DNA of 64,000 bases from Sphingobium sp. D43FB. GTDB taxonomy: Bacteria > Pseudomonadota > Alphaproteobacteria > Sphingomonadales > Sphingomonadaceae. Location: positions 1-64,000 of the forward strand of contig NZ_NMUA01000007.1 in assembly GCF_002312805.1 (NCBI RefSeq), given 5' to 3'. Position numbers and translations under genes: made by a program. Positions 28,101-35,098 of the stretch are shown here, one piece after another. The notes beneath the pieces are model-generated. The model was not told where the DNA came from and searched no databases. It saw nothing but the letters and a program-made list of their open reading frames with translations. Numbering within the stretch: the stretch's first letter is position 1; every line of letters begins with the position of its first letter.

Positions 28101-28211
28101 GTCCGGTATCCAGTCGTCGAACGTCTCGTTCGCAATATCGCAGGCATGTGTCGGCGCGTCATTCATTATGTCTTGAACCGGGGCTTGGGGAGAGGTCGGA
28201 TCGGTCATCAT
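25143..28211 (-). CDS. Large bifunctional glycosyltransferase with two GT4-like modules
   Basis: A protein of about 1,022 residues. Residues 1-190 look like a beta-sandwich rather than a transferase. The first GT-B unit follows (about 200-610; CVISWDMAHNP, then VILFLGTPRAHKGL as the start of the nucleotide-sugar half). The second unit covers about 640-1022 (FLWKQNDSDIYGRR, IIGYVGNLRDRVNW, HMLGVRPYEEAL). This suggests successive transfer of two sugars, or one active and one scaffolding module. The start at 28211 overlaps the P450 stop (ATGA); ATG 28208 is also possible. Last gene of the nine-gene operon. No membrane segments. Confidence 0.85.
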   Translation of the reverse strand: MMTDPTSPQAPVQDIMNDAPTHACDIANETFDDWIPDSDQDNDGAFCGAWHVEYKKNSRFALTPALQGDRPSGVAVTLHDGASWLRIWQQLPHQSDEAQADYALALSAPAKGGDGVPILKWVVLLSIDAKGQRVLHKTLVQGPIRLVPGSRIVRNFSTAGSVDGRPLLLAMDFADGPGTLAIASLSIHPRGPLPSQPALAKRPERVCVISWDMAHNPVGRAFLLADMAARNHSVELVGPIFKTYGNSIWPPIADALLPMRSFPASDMASFLRGAAEMARNTRCDIVHVGKPRLPSLLLGHLISQANNCPMIVDVDDHELAFVKDRTPADWNEVLAAAEADASGFAIPHSDLWTRFGETLLAEADYVTVSNIALQRRFGGAVLRHARDETLFDPARYDRDQTRGEFGYGAQDRVILFLGTPRAHKGLLDVAEALRRVQDPRLALCVIGRIGDKALSETLATYTDIRLALHPDQPWDRLPELVNMADAVVILQDPDHPIAAYQLPAKLTDALAMGVPVLARTVPPLEDIALARAYLPVPNDAALDAALRDVAADRIASQGQAGRTYFLTEMSYAVNAARLDLAYRAAQQARPAAKPLLDRTLKLLSRKTGIALGPSARRPPLRRDDAPRDMIFLWKQNDSDIYGRRPDMLAKYMLETGKVRRIIHLDAPIALQELEQQSEAAQQQAAHQGRQIYETVKKRVLRQADTADFLRRTFLHRGRAASGEAFGQALPPPEAYADFLRALREEAAVQDGPLLWVSPLVFDYPLVMEVLKPRLVIADLIDDQRTFPGLSAAYRQRVEEGYEAILRDADMVFSNCEPIRKVFAPLRTDIHLVPNGCERLDGDVEAHAALRDLPRPIIGYVGNLRDRVNWPLIERIAQAYPDGSIVLVGSAHGRPEVAAIAERHANIHMLGVRPYEEALQIMRGFDVAIMPHLQNALSDRMNPLKLYVYFASGLPIVASAVANIDELAPYIAVADTDDQFMAQLKAVLNGWIPPVNPALRDYLVSKMSWQARINAIWRVLEGE

Positions 28212-29338
28212 TGCTCCGCCGCAACAGGGGTCAGTATGAGGGGCAGGTGCGCGAACACACGCCAATCCTCATGATCGAGCAAGGCACCGCGCGCCGCGGC
28301 CGGGCGTATCTGGAAGCGGTCGATGATGGCGGTTACCATCATTTCGGCCTCCATCGCGCCAAGCAATGGCCCCTGGCACATATGCGCGCCCCCGCCGAAG
28401 GCGAGCAACGGCGCATTTTTCCGGCCGGGATCGATTTGGTCGGGGTAGGCGAATGCTTCGGCGTCCCGGTGGGCACTGTCGATCCGCAGCAACACCAGAT
28501 CGCCCGGTGCGATCGACACGCCCCCAATATCGACCGCTGCCTGGGCCACGCGCCGGTTGAGACGGCGCAACGGCCCGGCAAGACGCAGCGTTTCGCGAAT
28601 GAATCCGGGCATCAGCTTTGGTTCCGACTGTAGGCGCGCCTGCCATGCCGGGTTGCGCGCCAATAGGTCCAGAGCCGCGCTGATCGTGCCCGCAATGGAA
28701 TCCGCCCCGGCGACCAGCAGGAAAGCGATCAGATCGAAAGACGCATCGCCTGTCTCAACGCTATCCCGCTGCAAGCTGCTGCGGAGTTCGCGGCGCAAGC
28801 GACGGGCAGCATCCTGGCAGGCATCATAGTCCCGCAAACTACAGGCATGCGACCAAGCCCGCGTCACCATGGTCGCGTCCGCGCGTAAGGCCATGGCCTG
28901 ATCGACCGGCAAACTCAGCATCGATGCGAGGATCAGAGAGGGGAGGGGATCAGCCAAATGTACAACCGCGTCGATCGCGCCGCCAGACGGCACCGAAGCT
29001 GCGATGCGCCGGGCTTCCGCCAGAATGGCGGACGCTGGCCAGCGCGCCATGCTCTGCTGTACGATCCGGCGCACGGATTGCCGGTTGGCCAGATGCGATG
29101 GGCCATCCTGGAACAACAGCGTCTGCTCCATGAGGGCCAGCAAGTCCGAATAATCCCGCCTGGCACGCGCGGCGATCCGCTCGACCCGCTGCAGCGGTGA
29201 CGCCATGCGAAAAGCAGGCGATCGCAATATCAGGCTGGCATCCGCGTGGCGCGTGATAACCCACGGGCCGTTCCCTTCGCTGCGGAAGGGCGGCATGGCG
29301 GGCATAATCGCCCCATCGGGATCGGTGATCGAGGTCAT
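28208..29338 (-). CDS. Cytochrome P450
   Basis: A bacterial soluble P450 of 376 residues, slightly shorter than the usual 400. The heme-binding loop FGGGAHMCQG carries the thiolate Cys321. The ExxR pair is in RETLRLAG. The I helix reads LLVAGADSIAGT, with Asp-Ser in place of the common Glu/Asp-Thr, so the proton-relay threonine is shifted or absent. In this operon it follows an acyl-ACP loading enzyme and two PhyH oxygenases, so hydroxylation or desaturation of a carrier-bound acyl chain is a likely role. No ferredoxin partner gene is present nearby. ATGA overlap at both ends. Confidence 0.9.
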   Translation of the reverse strand: MTSITDPDGAIMPAMPPFRSEGNGPWVITRHADASLILRSPAFRMASPLQRVERIAARARRDYSDLLALMEQTLLFQDGPSHLANRQSVRRIVQQSMARWPASAILAEARRIAASVPSGGAIDAVVHLADPLPSLILASMLSLPVDQAMALRADATMVTRAWSHACSLRDYDACQDAARRLRRELRSSLQRDSVETGDASFDLIAFLLVAGADSIAGTISAALDLLARNPAWQARLQSEPKLMPGFIRETLRLAGPLRRLNRRVAQAAVDIGGVSIAPGDLVLLRIDSAHRDAEAFAYPDQIDPGRKNAPLLAFGGGAHMCQGPLLGAMEAEMMVTAIIDRFQIRPAAARGALLDHEDWRVFAHLPLILTPVAAEQ

Positions 29339-30189
29339 CCCTCAAGGCCTTTGGGTGCAGAGGGTCCGGGTTGATGATCGCCCTTGTCGAATATCACGGC
29401 CATCCCATGCCGGATCGATTCGCCATGATGCCGCAGTGCATCGGGGTGGAAGGGCGCGGCGGGTGCCTGCTCCAACTGGAAATGGCCATGGTCCCGGCCA
29501 CGGACCAAGGTTGCGAAATTGCGCGCGCCGCTGCGCTGCGCCACCGTGGCGGGAATATAGCGCATCGCAAAGCCGATACGCCGCTCGCTGGACTGGTTGG
29601 GTGGCGATCCATGGACGATGAGCGGATCATGCAACGACATTTCGCCCGGGCGCAGCCTGACGTCGATCGCCGACCGCTGATCCACGCCGCCGATCACCTC
29701 TTCGCGGCGACCCAGCATGTTCAGCCGGTCGCCGCTGTCGCGATGGGGCAATATCTGTGCATGGCTGCCTGGAATTATCTGCACGCCGCCATTGTCGGGG
29801 CCGCTGTCGCTCAGCGCCAGCCAGGCTGTCACCGCGCGCGGTGCATTGAGGCCCCAATGTGTCTGGTCCTGATGCCAGGTGACATGGCGGGGGCTGTGGC
29901 CCTCCTTGATGATGAAACTGCTGCCCCAGCATAGCAGGTCCGCCCCCAGAAGGTCCTCGATCGCGTCGAGCAGGCCTGGATTATGGACCATATCCCATAG
30001 CCAGGGGATCAGCAGGTGCGGCTTGGCGTTCAGCGCAGGCGGCAGCCGCCCGGCACGGCTCGCCTCGATCGCTTCCAGTGCGGAACGAAATTGCGCGGCT
30101 TCGGTTTGCGGATACAGGCGAACGGGGAAGACGACGCCGTCGCGACGAAAAGCATCGATCTGGGCATCGGTCAGGCCTTTCCCCATCAC
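29335..30189 (-). CDS. PhyH-family Fe(II)/2-oxoglutarate dioxygenase (copy 1)
   Basis: A 284-residue oxygenase of the phytanoyl-CoA dioxygenase family. The iron facial triad is visible: His-x-Asp in TWHQD and the distal His in HDPLIVHGS, with RIGFAMRY supplying the 2-oxoglutarate arginine. It shares the motif LVRGRDHGHFxLEQAP with copy 2 at 31817-32641, so the pair arose by duplication. Start is GTG at 30189 (GTGA overlap with the previous stop) or ATG at 30186. Probable substrate is the acyl chain loaded by the FAAL/ACP pair of this operon. Confidence 0.88.
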   Translation of the reverse strand: MMGKGLTDAQIDAFRRDGVVFPVRLYPQTEAAQFRSALEAIEASRAGRLPPALNAKPHLLIPWLWDMVHNPGLLDAIEDLLGADLLCWGSSFIIKEGHSPRHVTWHQDQTHWGLNAPRAVTAWLALSDSGPDNGGVQIIPGSHAQILPHRDSGDRLNMLGRREEVIGGVDQRSAIDVRLRPGEMSLHDPLIVHGSPPNQSSERRIGFAMRYIPATVAQRSGARNFATLVRGRDHGHFQLEQAPAAPFHPDALRHHGESIRHGMAVIFDKGDHQPGPSAPKGLEG

Positions 30190-31820
30190 ATATCCCCCTC
30201 AACCAGCGCCTTGATCTCACCCGCCTGATAGGCGGCGCGCGCCGCCTGCCGTCGGATTTTGCCGCTGGTCGTACGCGGTAGGGTGCCGCTGCCGACAAAG
30301 ACGATCTGCGGCATCAGGCCGCACCGTTCACCAACCTGCTGCGCCAAGACACTGGCCCATTCCTTGCGATCCATCGCGCTGCTGCGGTTCCGCGCGACTT
30401 CGCACAGTAGCAGCAGTTGCTCCTCATCCTCGACGGTGATGCCGACGGCCGCTACCGCCAGCAGTGGCGGTCCATCCACGTCCAGCGCGGCGGCTTCGGC
30501 GTCGGCGGCATGGATATTGCGGCCATGGACGATGATGCAATCCTTGATCCGGTCCAATATCACCAGGCCAGCAGCCCCCCACATCCCGACATCTCCGGTA
30601 GGAAGCCAGCCTGTCCCATCATCCTCCTCGCGCAATTCGGGCAATGGCACCACGCGGCCCTCCCGCCCTGACCAAAGACCCATGGCGACATGCGGTCCGG
30701 CGATGCAGATTTCGCCGCGTTCGCCATCGGGGAGCGGGCGTCCATCCTGCGGATCGCAAATCCTGACCTGCGCGTCGTCGGGTGCCCATCCACAGGAGAC
30801 ATGGGCACGACCCGCGCCAGGGACTGCAACCGGCGCGCCATCGTTCCATCGGGTCGAAGTCGCCAAAAGCGTGGCTTCGGCCAAACCATAGCAAGGCAGA
30901 AAGGCAGCCGGATCGAACCGTGCCGGTGCCAGGCGGTCGGCAAAGGCGTTCAGGCTGCGTAATCGTACCGGCTCCGCCCCGCAAAATGCGACTTTCAATG
31001 TCGACAGATCGAGCGTCCCTGCCTGCTCCGGCGTGATGCGACGAACGCACAGGTCATAGCCGAAATTGGGTCCGCCAGCGGTCGTGCCTCGATGGTCGCT
31101 GATCGCCTTCAGCCAGCGGAGCGGCTTCTGGATAAAGGCGAAGGGCGGCATCAGCACGGCAGTGCCCCCCGCATAGAGCGGATGCAGGAGCGCGCCGAAC
31201 AACCCCATGTCGTGATGCGGGGGAAGCCAGTTGACGGCCACGATGTCCGGTCCGCTACCGAACATCTGTCCGATCATCGCCTGATTGGCCATGATGTTGC
31301 GATGGCTGATGACGATCCCGCGCGGTGCCTGGGTGGAACCCGAACTATATTGGATGACGGCCGCCGCATCGGGATCGGGGAAGGGCACATCCGCAACGTC
31401 TCCAGTCATGGCCGCCGGCTCGATCGGGCGCAGCGCGCCCATGTCGATGCCGTGGTCAGTGGGGCCGATCACGCTGCCCGCGCCCAGATCGGCGACCATC
31501 AGGGCCAGCCTCCGCCGCGCCTCGTCGCCGGCCGGTGGGAAGGGGATCGGTACCGCGATGGCACCCGCGCGCAAGCATGCCAGCAACGTTATGACGAAGG
31601 GCAGGCCCGGTGGCAAGGCCAGCACGACCGGCGTGCCGACGAGCCCCGCATGGTGTAATCGGCCTGCCATGGTCGTTACCGCCGCATGCAGGTCGGCATA
31701 GCATGCATGCTCGGTGACCGCTTCGCCCCGTTGCAGGAACCGGATGGCGCTGTGATCCCCACGGGTCGCCGCATGCTGTTCCAGCAGGGCGGGCAAGGTC
31801 GGGGCGACCGCCAAGCTCAA
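30186..31820 (-). CDS. Fatty acyl-AMP ligase (FAAL)
   Basis: An adenylate-forming enzyme of about 544 residues that activates a fatty acid and loads it on an acyl carrier protein. The P-loop is QYSSGSTQAPRG; WLPPHHDMGL and the GGPNFGYDLCVRRI block are typical of FAALs, not of acyl-CoA ligases. The catalytic lysine is in TTSGKIRR near the end. TTG at 31820 overlaps the PhyH stop (TTGA) and has GGGGGG just upstream; ATG at 31859 would give a 13-residue longer protein. The partner ACP is encoded four genes upstream in the same operon. This pairing marks the region as a lipid- or lipopeptide-type biosynthetic locus. Confidence 0.9.
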   Translation of the reverse strand: MSLAVAPTLPALLEQHAATRGDHSAIRFLQRGEAVTEHACYADLHAAVTTMAGRLHHAGLVGTPVVLALPPGLPFVITLLACLRAGAIAVPIPFPPAGDEARRRLALMVADLGAGSVIGPTDHGIDMGALRPIEPAAMTGDVADVPFPDPDAAAVIQYSSGSTQAPRGIVISHRNIMANQAMIGQMFGSGPDIVAVNWLPPHHDMGLFGALLHPLYAGGTAVLMPPFAFIQKPLRWLKAISDHRGTTAGGPNFGYDLCVRRITPEQAGTLDLSTLKVAFCGAEPVRLRSLNAFADRLAPARFDPAAFLPCYGLAEATLLATSTRWNDGAPVAVPGAGRAHVSCGWAPDDAQVRICDPQDGRPLPDGERGEICIAGPHVAMGLWSGREGRVVPLPELREEDDGTGWLPTGDVGMWGAAGLVILDRIKDCIIVHGRNIHAADAEAAALDVDGPPLLAVAAVGITVEDEEQLLLLCEVARNRSSAMDRKEWASVLAQQVGERCGLMPQIVFVGSGTLPRTTSGKIRRQAARAAYQAGEIKALVEGDM

Positions 31821-32641
31821 GACTGACCCCCCATATTGGGCAGGACATTGCGCATCCATCGGCGCAGCACGCCAGCATATCGGTCAAGCGCGGCTGGATC
31901 GTATGTGGCCTCGGGCGCCTGTTCGAGATCGAAATGACCATGGTCCCGCCCCCGCACCAATGTGGCGGAAGCGCGTACCGGGCCGATGGATCGGAGGTGA
32001 GCGGGAATATAGCGGATGGCGAAACCGCAACGGCGCTGCGTCGACATGTTGGCGCGTGAACCGTGGACCAGCATGACGTCGTGCAGCGACATTTCGCCGG
32101 GGCGCAGAACGACATCCACCGCCTTGCTCTCGTCCACCTCCTCGGCGATCGCTTCGCGTCCCGGCAACATAACGTCATTGTCGCGGGTATCGACATGCAC
32201 CAAGGGTGTCCAATGGCTGCCGGGACTGACGCGCATGCAGCCATTGTCCGGCAGGGAAGGGGTGAAGGCGATCCAGGCGGTCAGCGCCTGGGGCGCCGAC
32301 AGGCCCCAATAGGTCGCATCCTGATGCCAGGTCACATGTTGCGGCGTGCCTGGGGCCTTGTCGAAAAAGCCCGCTGCCCAGCAGACAAGGTCCGGCCCCA
32401 GCAATTGCTCGATGGGGTCGAGAATGGCGGGATGATGGACCATGTCCCAGAGGAAAGGGGCGAGAAGATGCACCTTCACATTATGGCCGGGCGCGATCCG
32501 GCCCGCGCGCATCGCGGCCAGCGCATCGACCTGGGCGAGTTGGGCGACCATCGCGGCCTCATCCATCACAGGCAGGGGCGCGAGAAAACCGTCGCGCCGA
32601 TAGCGGGCGATGGCGGCCTTATCGATGCGATGCGCCGTCAT
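31817..32641 (-). CDS. PhyH-family Fe(II)/2-oxoglutarate dioxygenase (copy 2)
   Basis: A 274-residue paralog of the gene at 29335-30189. Iron ligands are in TWHQDATYWGL and LHDVMLVHGSRA, with the arginine in RRCGFAIRY. It keeps the shared LVRGRDHGHFDLEQAP motif near the C-terminus. Two such oxygenases plus a P450 in one operon point to a multiply oxidised product. The start ATG overlaps the GT2 stop (ATGA) and its own stop overlaps the FAAL start. Confidence 0.88.
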   Translation of the reverse strand: MTAHRIDKAAIARYRRDGFLAPLPVMDEAAMVAQLAQVDALAAMRAGRIAPGHNVKVHLLAPFLWDMVHHPAILDPIEQLLGPDLVCWAAGFFDKAPGTPQHVTWHQDATYWGLSAPQALTAWIAFTPSLPDNGCMRVSPGSHWTPLVHVDTRDNDVMLPGREAIAEEVDESKAVDVVLRPGEMSLHDVMLVHGSRANMSTQRRCGFAIRYIPAHLRSIGPVRASATLVRGRDHGHFDLEQAPEATYDPAALDRYAGVLRRWMRNVLPNMGGQS

Positions 32642-33525
32642 GCGCGCGCGCCGATCGGCGACTGGATGACGGATCGGTTTTGGGCATCATAGAGCCAGCC
32701 CGGATCGCGCATCGTGACCAGCGGGCGACCGCGCCGTTGCCGATACAGGCGACTACCGGTCTGGAGTACCGCCATCGCGCTTTCCGGAGTGCTGGTCGAC
32801 ACGCCGCCATGGATCTGATGGAACGTCCCTTCGCCCACTATGCGGATCTGCTGCACATCGGGCAGGGCACAGGCCCGCAAATAGGTGTCGGGATTGACCA
32901 CGCCGCCGCCCGGCTCGACGAACGCCGGGTCATAGCCACCCAGTTCGTCCCATAGCGGCCGGGGCAGGAACAGCGCATTGCTCTCCAGCATCGGCCCCTC
33001 CGGGCCACCGCGCAATTCGCTCGTCGCGACGTCGAACAGGCGATAGCCCGCCTGCGGCCAGTCGATCGTATCGAGCAAATGATCCTCGGCCTGGCGATCA
33101 TAGCCATGGCGCACGCTGTCGAACTGCAGGGTCGGTCCCAATTGATAGTTGAGCGTCGCGACCACGGGCCGGGGATGCAGCGTCGCTGCCGAACGGCAGG
33201 CGGCGATCAATCCGGGCGACGCCAGTCGTGCGCCGTCAATCCACACCCCGATAAGCGGTGCGCGGGCAAGCGAGAGCCCATGGTTGATCGCCGACACTGG
33301 CGACACGCTGGGCTGGGCCTGTTGCACGATGCGAATATCGGCATCCAGATGAGCCCCGTCCGCCAGGGTTGGTGGCTGGTCGGAACCATTATCCATCAGG
33401 ATGATCTCGATATCGGCGCGCGCGATGTCCGTCTGATAGGGCGGGCATAGCGACAATAGCGTGCGGGGCAATTCCCGCCGCATATTATAGCTTACCAGCA
33501 CGATCGAGACGGCGGGTTGCGTCAA
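32638..33525 (-). CDS. Glycosyltransferase family 2-like protein
   Basis: A 295-residue GT-A protein: the N-terminal VSIVLVSYNMRRELPRTL strand-helix and EIILMDNGSD are the GT2 nucleotide-sugar site. The expected DxD region is GVWIDGARL, a WxDG variant, so the metal ligand set may differ. The C-terminal part (LGGYDPAFVEPGGGVVNPD) is the acceptor side. The start is TTG at 33525, overlapping the ACP stop in TTGA. It probably adds a sugar to the lipid or glycan assembled by this operon. No membrane anchor was seen. Confidence 0.82.
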   Translation of the reverse strand: MTQPAVSIVLVSYNMRRELPRTLLSLCPPYQTDIARADIEIILMDNGSDQPPTLADGAHLDADIRIVQQAQPSVSPVSAINHGLSLARAPLIGVWIDGARLASPGLIAACRSAATLHPRPVVATLNYQLGPTLQFDSVRHGYDRQAEDHLLDTIDWPQAGYRLFDVATSELRGGPEGPMLESNALFLPRPLWDELGGYDPAFVEPGGGVVNPDTYLRACALPDVQQIRIVGEGTFHQIHGGVSTSTPESAMAVLQTGSRLYRQRRGRPLVTMRDPGWLYDAQNRSVIQSPIGARA

Positions 33526-33806
33526 TCGCGTTGCTCCGCACCCGCGATGTTGCCGCCCCCATCGCTGGCAAAAGCGGCAACAAATTTGTCGATGCTGGGA
33601 TTTTCGAACAGTTGGACCGGATCGACCTGCACGCCGAACTCTTCCTCCATCACGCCGGCCATCACCACCGCTTCCACACTGTCGAAGCCATAGGCGTCGA
33701 ATGTCTGATCGGTCGGCACCTGTTCGGGCAGGGACAGGACGCCGCCGATATAGGCGACCATCCAGGCACGCAGCGTATCACGGTCGCATGGCAGGCGTTG
33801 ATTCAT
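33522..33806 (-). CDS. Acyl carrier protein
   Basis: A 94-residue carrier. Ser43 in the YGFDSVEAV motif is the phosphopantetheine site. Acidic helix II (MAGVMEEEFGVQVDP) is as in other ACPs. It sits between the pyruvyl transferase and GT2 genes, overlapping both by four bases, and would be the acceptor of the FAAL gene product. It is unlike the housekeeping AcpP, so a dedicated role in this pathway is likely. Confidence 0.9.
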   Translation of the reverse strand: MNQRLPCDRDTLRAWMVAYIGGVLSLPEQVPTDQTFDAYGFDSVEAVVMAGVMEEEFGVQVDPVQLFENPSIDKFVAAFASDGGGNIAGAEQRD

Positions 33807-35098
33807 GGGTGTTCCTTTGCATTAGGGGACAGGTCGAACAGGCCGCCCGCCGCAGCAGGCTGGGCGCGCATCCGGCGATTGAGAATGGGCTGGAGCGCCC
33901 AGCCCGGCCCATCGTTCGCGATCATGTCGCGCATCCAGGTCAGGGCGAAGTCGCGCCTTTCCTCCCACCGCTCCGCAGGCGCGTTGAAGGCAGCGGTGAT
34001 TCTCGCCCAATGGCGGTCCAGGGCATCGGCGATCGATGCGGGCAGCAGGCTGCCATCCTGGCGTTGGCCCTTCGTCGATGCCATCGTCAAAGCCTCCTCC
34101 CAGGTGCGCGCGAGATCCCGTGGCCGCCCGCAATGGGCCAGAAAGCCTGAAAATTTATTATAGCTCGGACGGCCGACCAGAATACCCGGCACGCCATAGG
34201 CACTGGCGGCGACATAGCCATGCAGGGACGCCCCGATATAGAGCGCACTATGGGCGATTGCGGCGCTGATTTCCTGCAGGCTAAGTGGGTCGTCGAGCAT
34301 CAGGCACGGCGCGCCGAGCGAGTCCGCGAATTGGCGCGCGACCGCCGGATCATCATGGTTCTGCCCGACGGCTACCAGCATCGGCACCATCCGTCGCGCC
34401 TCAGCGAATTGGCGCAGCGCCGATCCTAGCGCCTGGCGATCCACGCCCGCGACTGATCGATTGCGGATATGGATGGCCAGCAATTGTGTGTCGGGTGCCA
34501 TCCCCTTGCGAGCCAGCAATTGCCGGAATGGGTCGGCAAGATCGGCCCGTGACCACAGCCGCGGCAGATCGGCAATGGGGTCCGGTACGATCGCGATACT
34601 GGCGTCTTCCGTCGCAGGAGCGAGCAGACGGCGGCTGCCTTCGTCCCGCACAGAAACATAGGATGCGGCATGGCGGGCGGCGTCGATCACGCGCCTTTGT
34701 CGACTTGAAAAGGGATGCGGCACGCCGGGCGCGTTCCAGGCGATGGGAATGTCGCGCAGCGCCGCCGCCAGCGTCGCCCCCAACCAAAGGCCAGCGCCTG
34801 CCCAATTGCCAAGCGACGGATCGCCATAATGATCCAGAAAGGCCAGAGAATTGGCGTGGATCATATAGCCGCCGCCGATCAATATCCCGGCCGGGGCGAT
34901 CGATCCCGACAACATCTCGCCAATGTCGATGGTCGGCAGGGCGTCGGGAAAGTCGGCCTGCCCGCCGGTCGGTGACACCGACACCACATCAAAACCCGCA
35001 TCGGCCAGGCGCGCGCGCGCCACCAGGGGAAACAGCAGGTCGCCATAATTGTTCATATCGAACATGCCGGATATGAGGATGGTGCGCCGCGCGCTCAT
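33803..35098 (-). CDS. Polysaccharide pyruvyl transferase family protein
   Basis: A 431-residue PS_pyruv_trans enzyme; members transfer a ketal-linked pyruvate from phosphoenolpyruvate to a sugar. The N-terminal ISGMFDMNNYGDLLFPL and the conserved ALYIGASLHGYVAASAYGVP near the C-terminus place it in the family. The frame remains open to 35467, but that stretch is antisense-like noise inside the TPR gene. ATG at 35098 overlaps the TPR gene stop (ATGA). It is paralogous to the N-terminal half of 36938-38896. Confidence 0.86.
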   Translation of the reverse strand: MSARRTILISGMFDMNNYGDLLFPLVARARLADAGFDVVSVSPTGGQADFPDALPTIDIGEMLSGSIAPAGILIGGGYMIHANSLAFLDHYGDPSLGNWAGAGLWLGATLAAALRDIPIAWNAPGVPHPFSSRQRRVIDAARHAASYVSVRDEGSRRLLAPATEDASIAIVPDPIADLPRLWSRADLADPFRQLLARKGMAPDTQLLAIHIRNRSVAGVDRQALGSALRQFAEARRMVPMLVAVGQNHDDPAVARQFADSLGAPCLMLDDPLSLQEISAAIAHSALYIGASLHGYVAASAYGVPGILVGRPSYNKFSGFLAHCGRPRDLARTWEEALTMASTKGQRQDGSLLPASIADALDRHWARITAAFNAPAERWEERRDFALTWMRDMIANDGPGWALQPILNRRMRAQPAAAGGLFDLSPNAKEHP

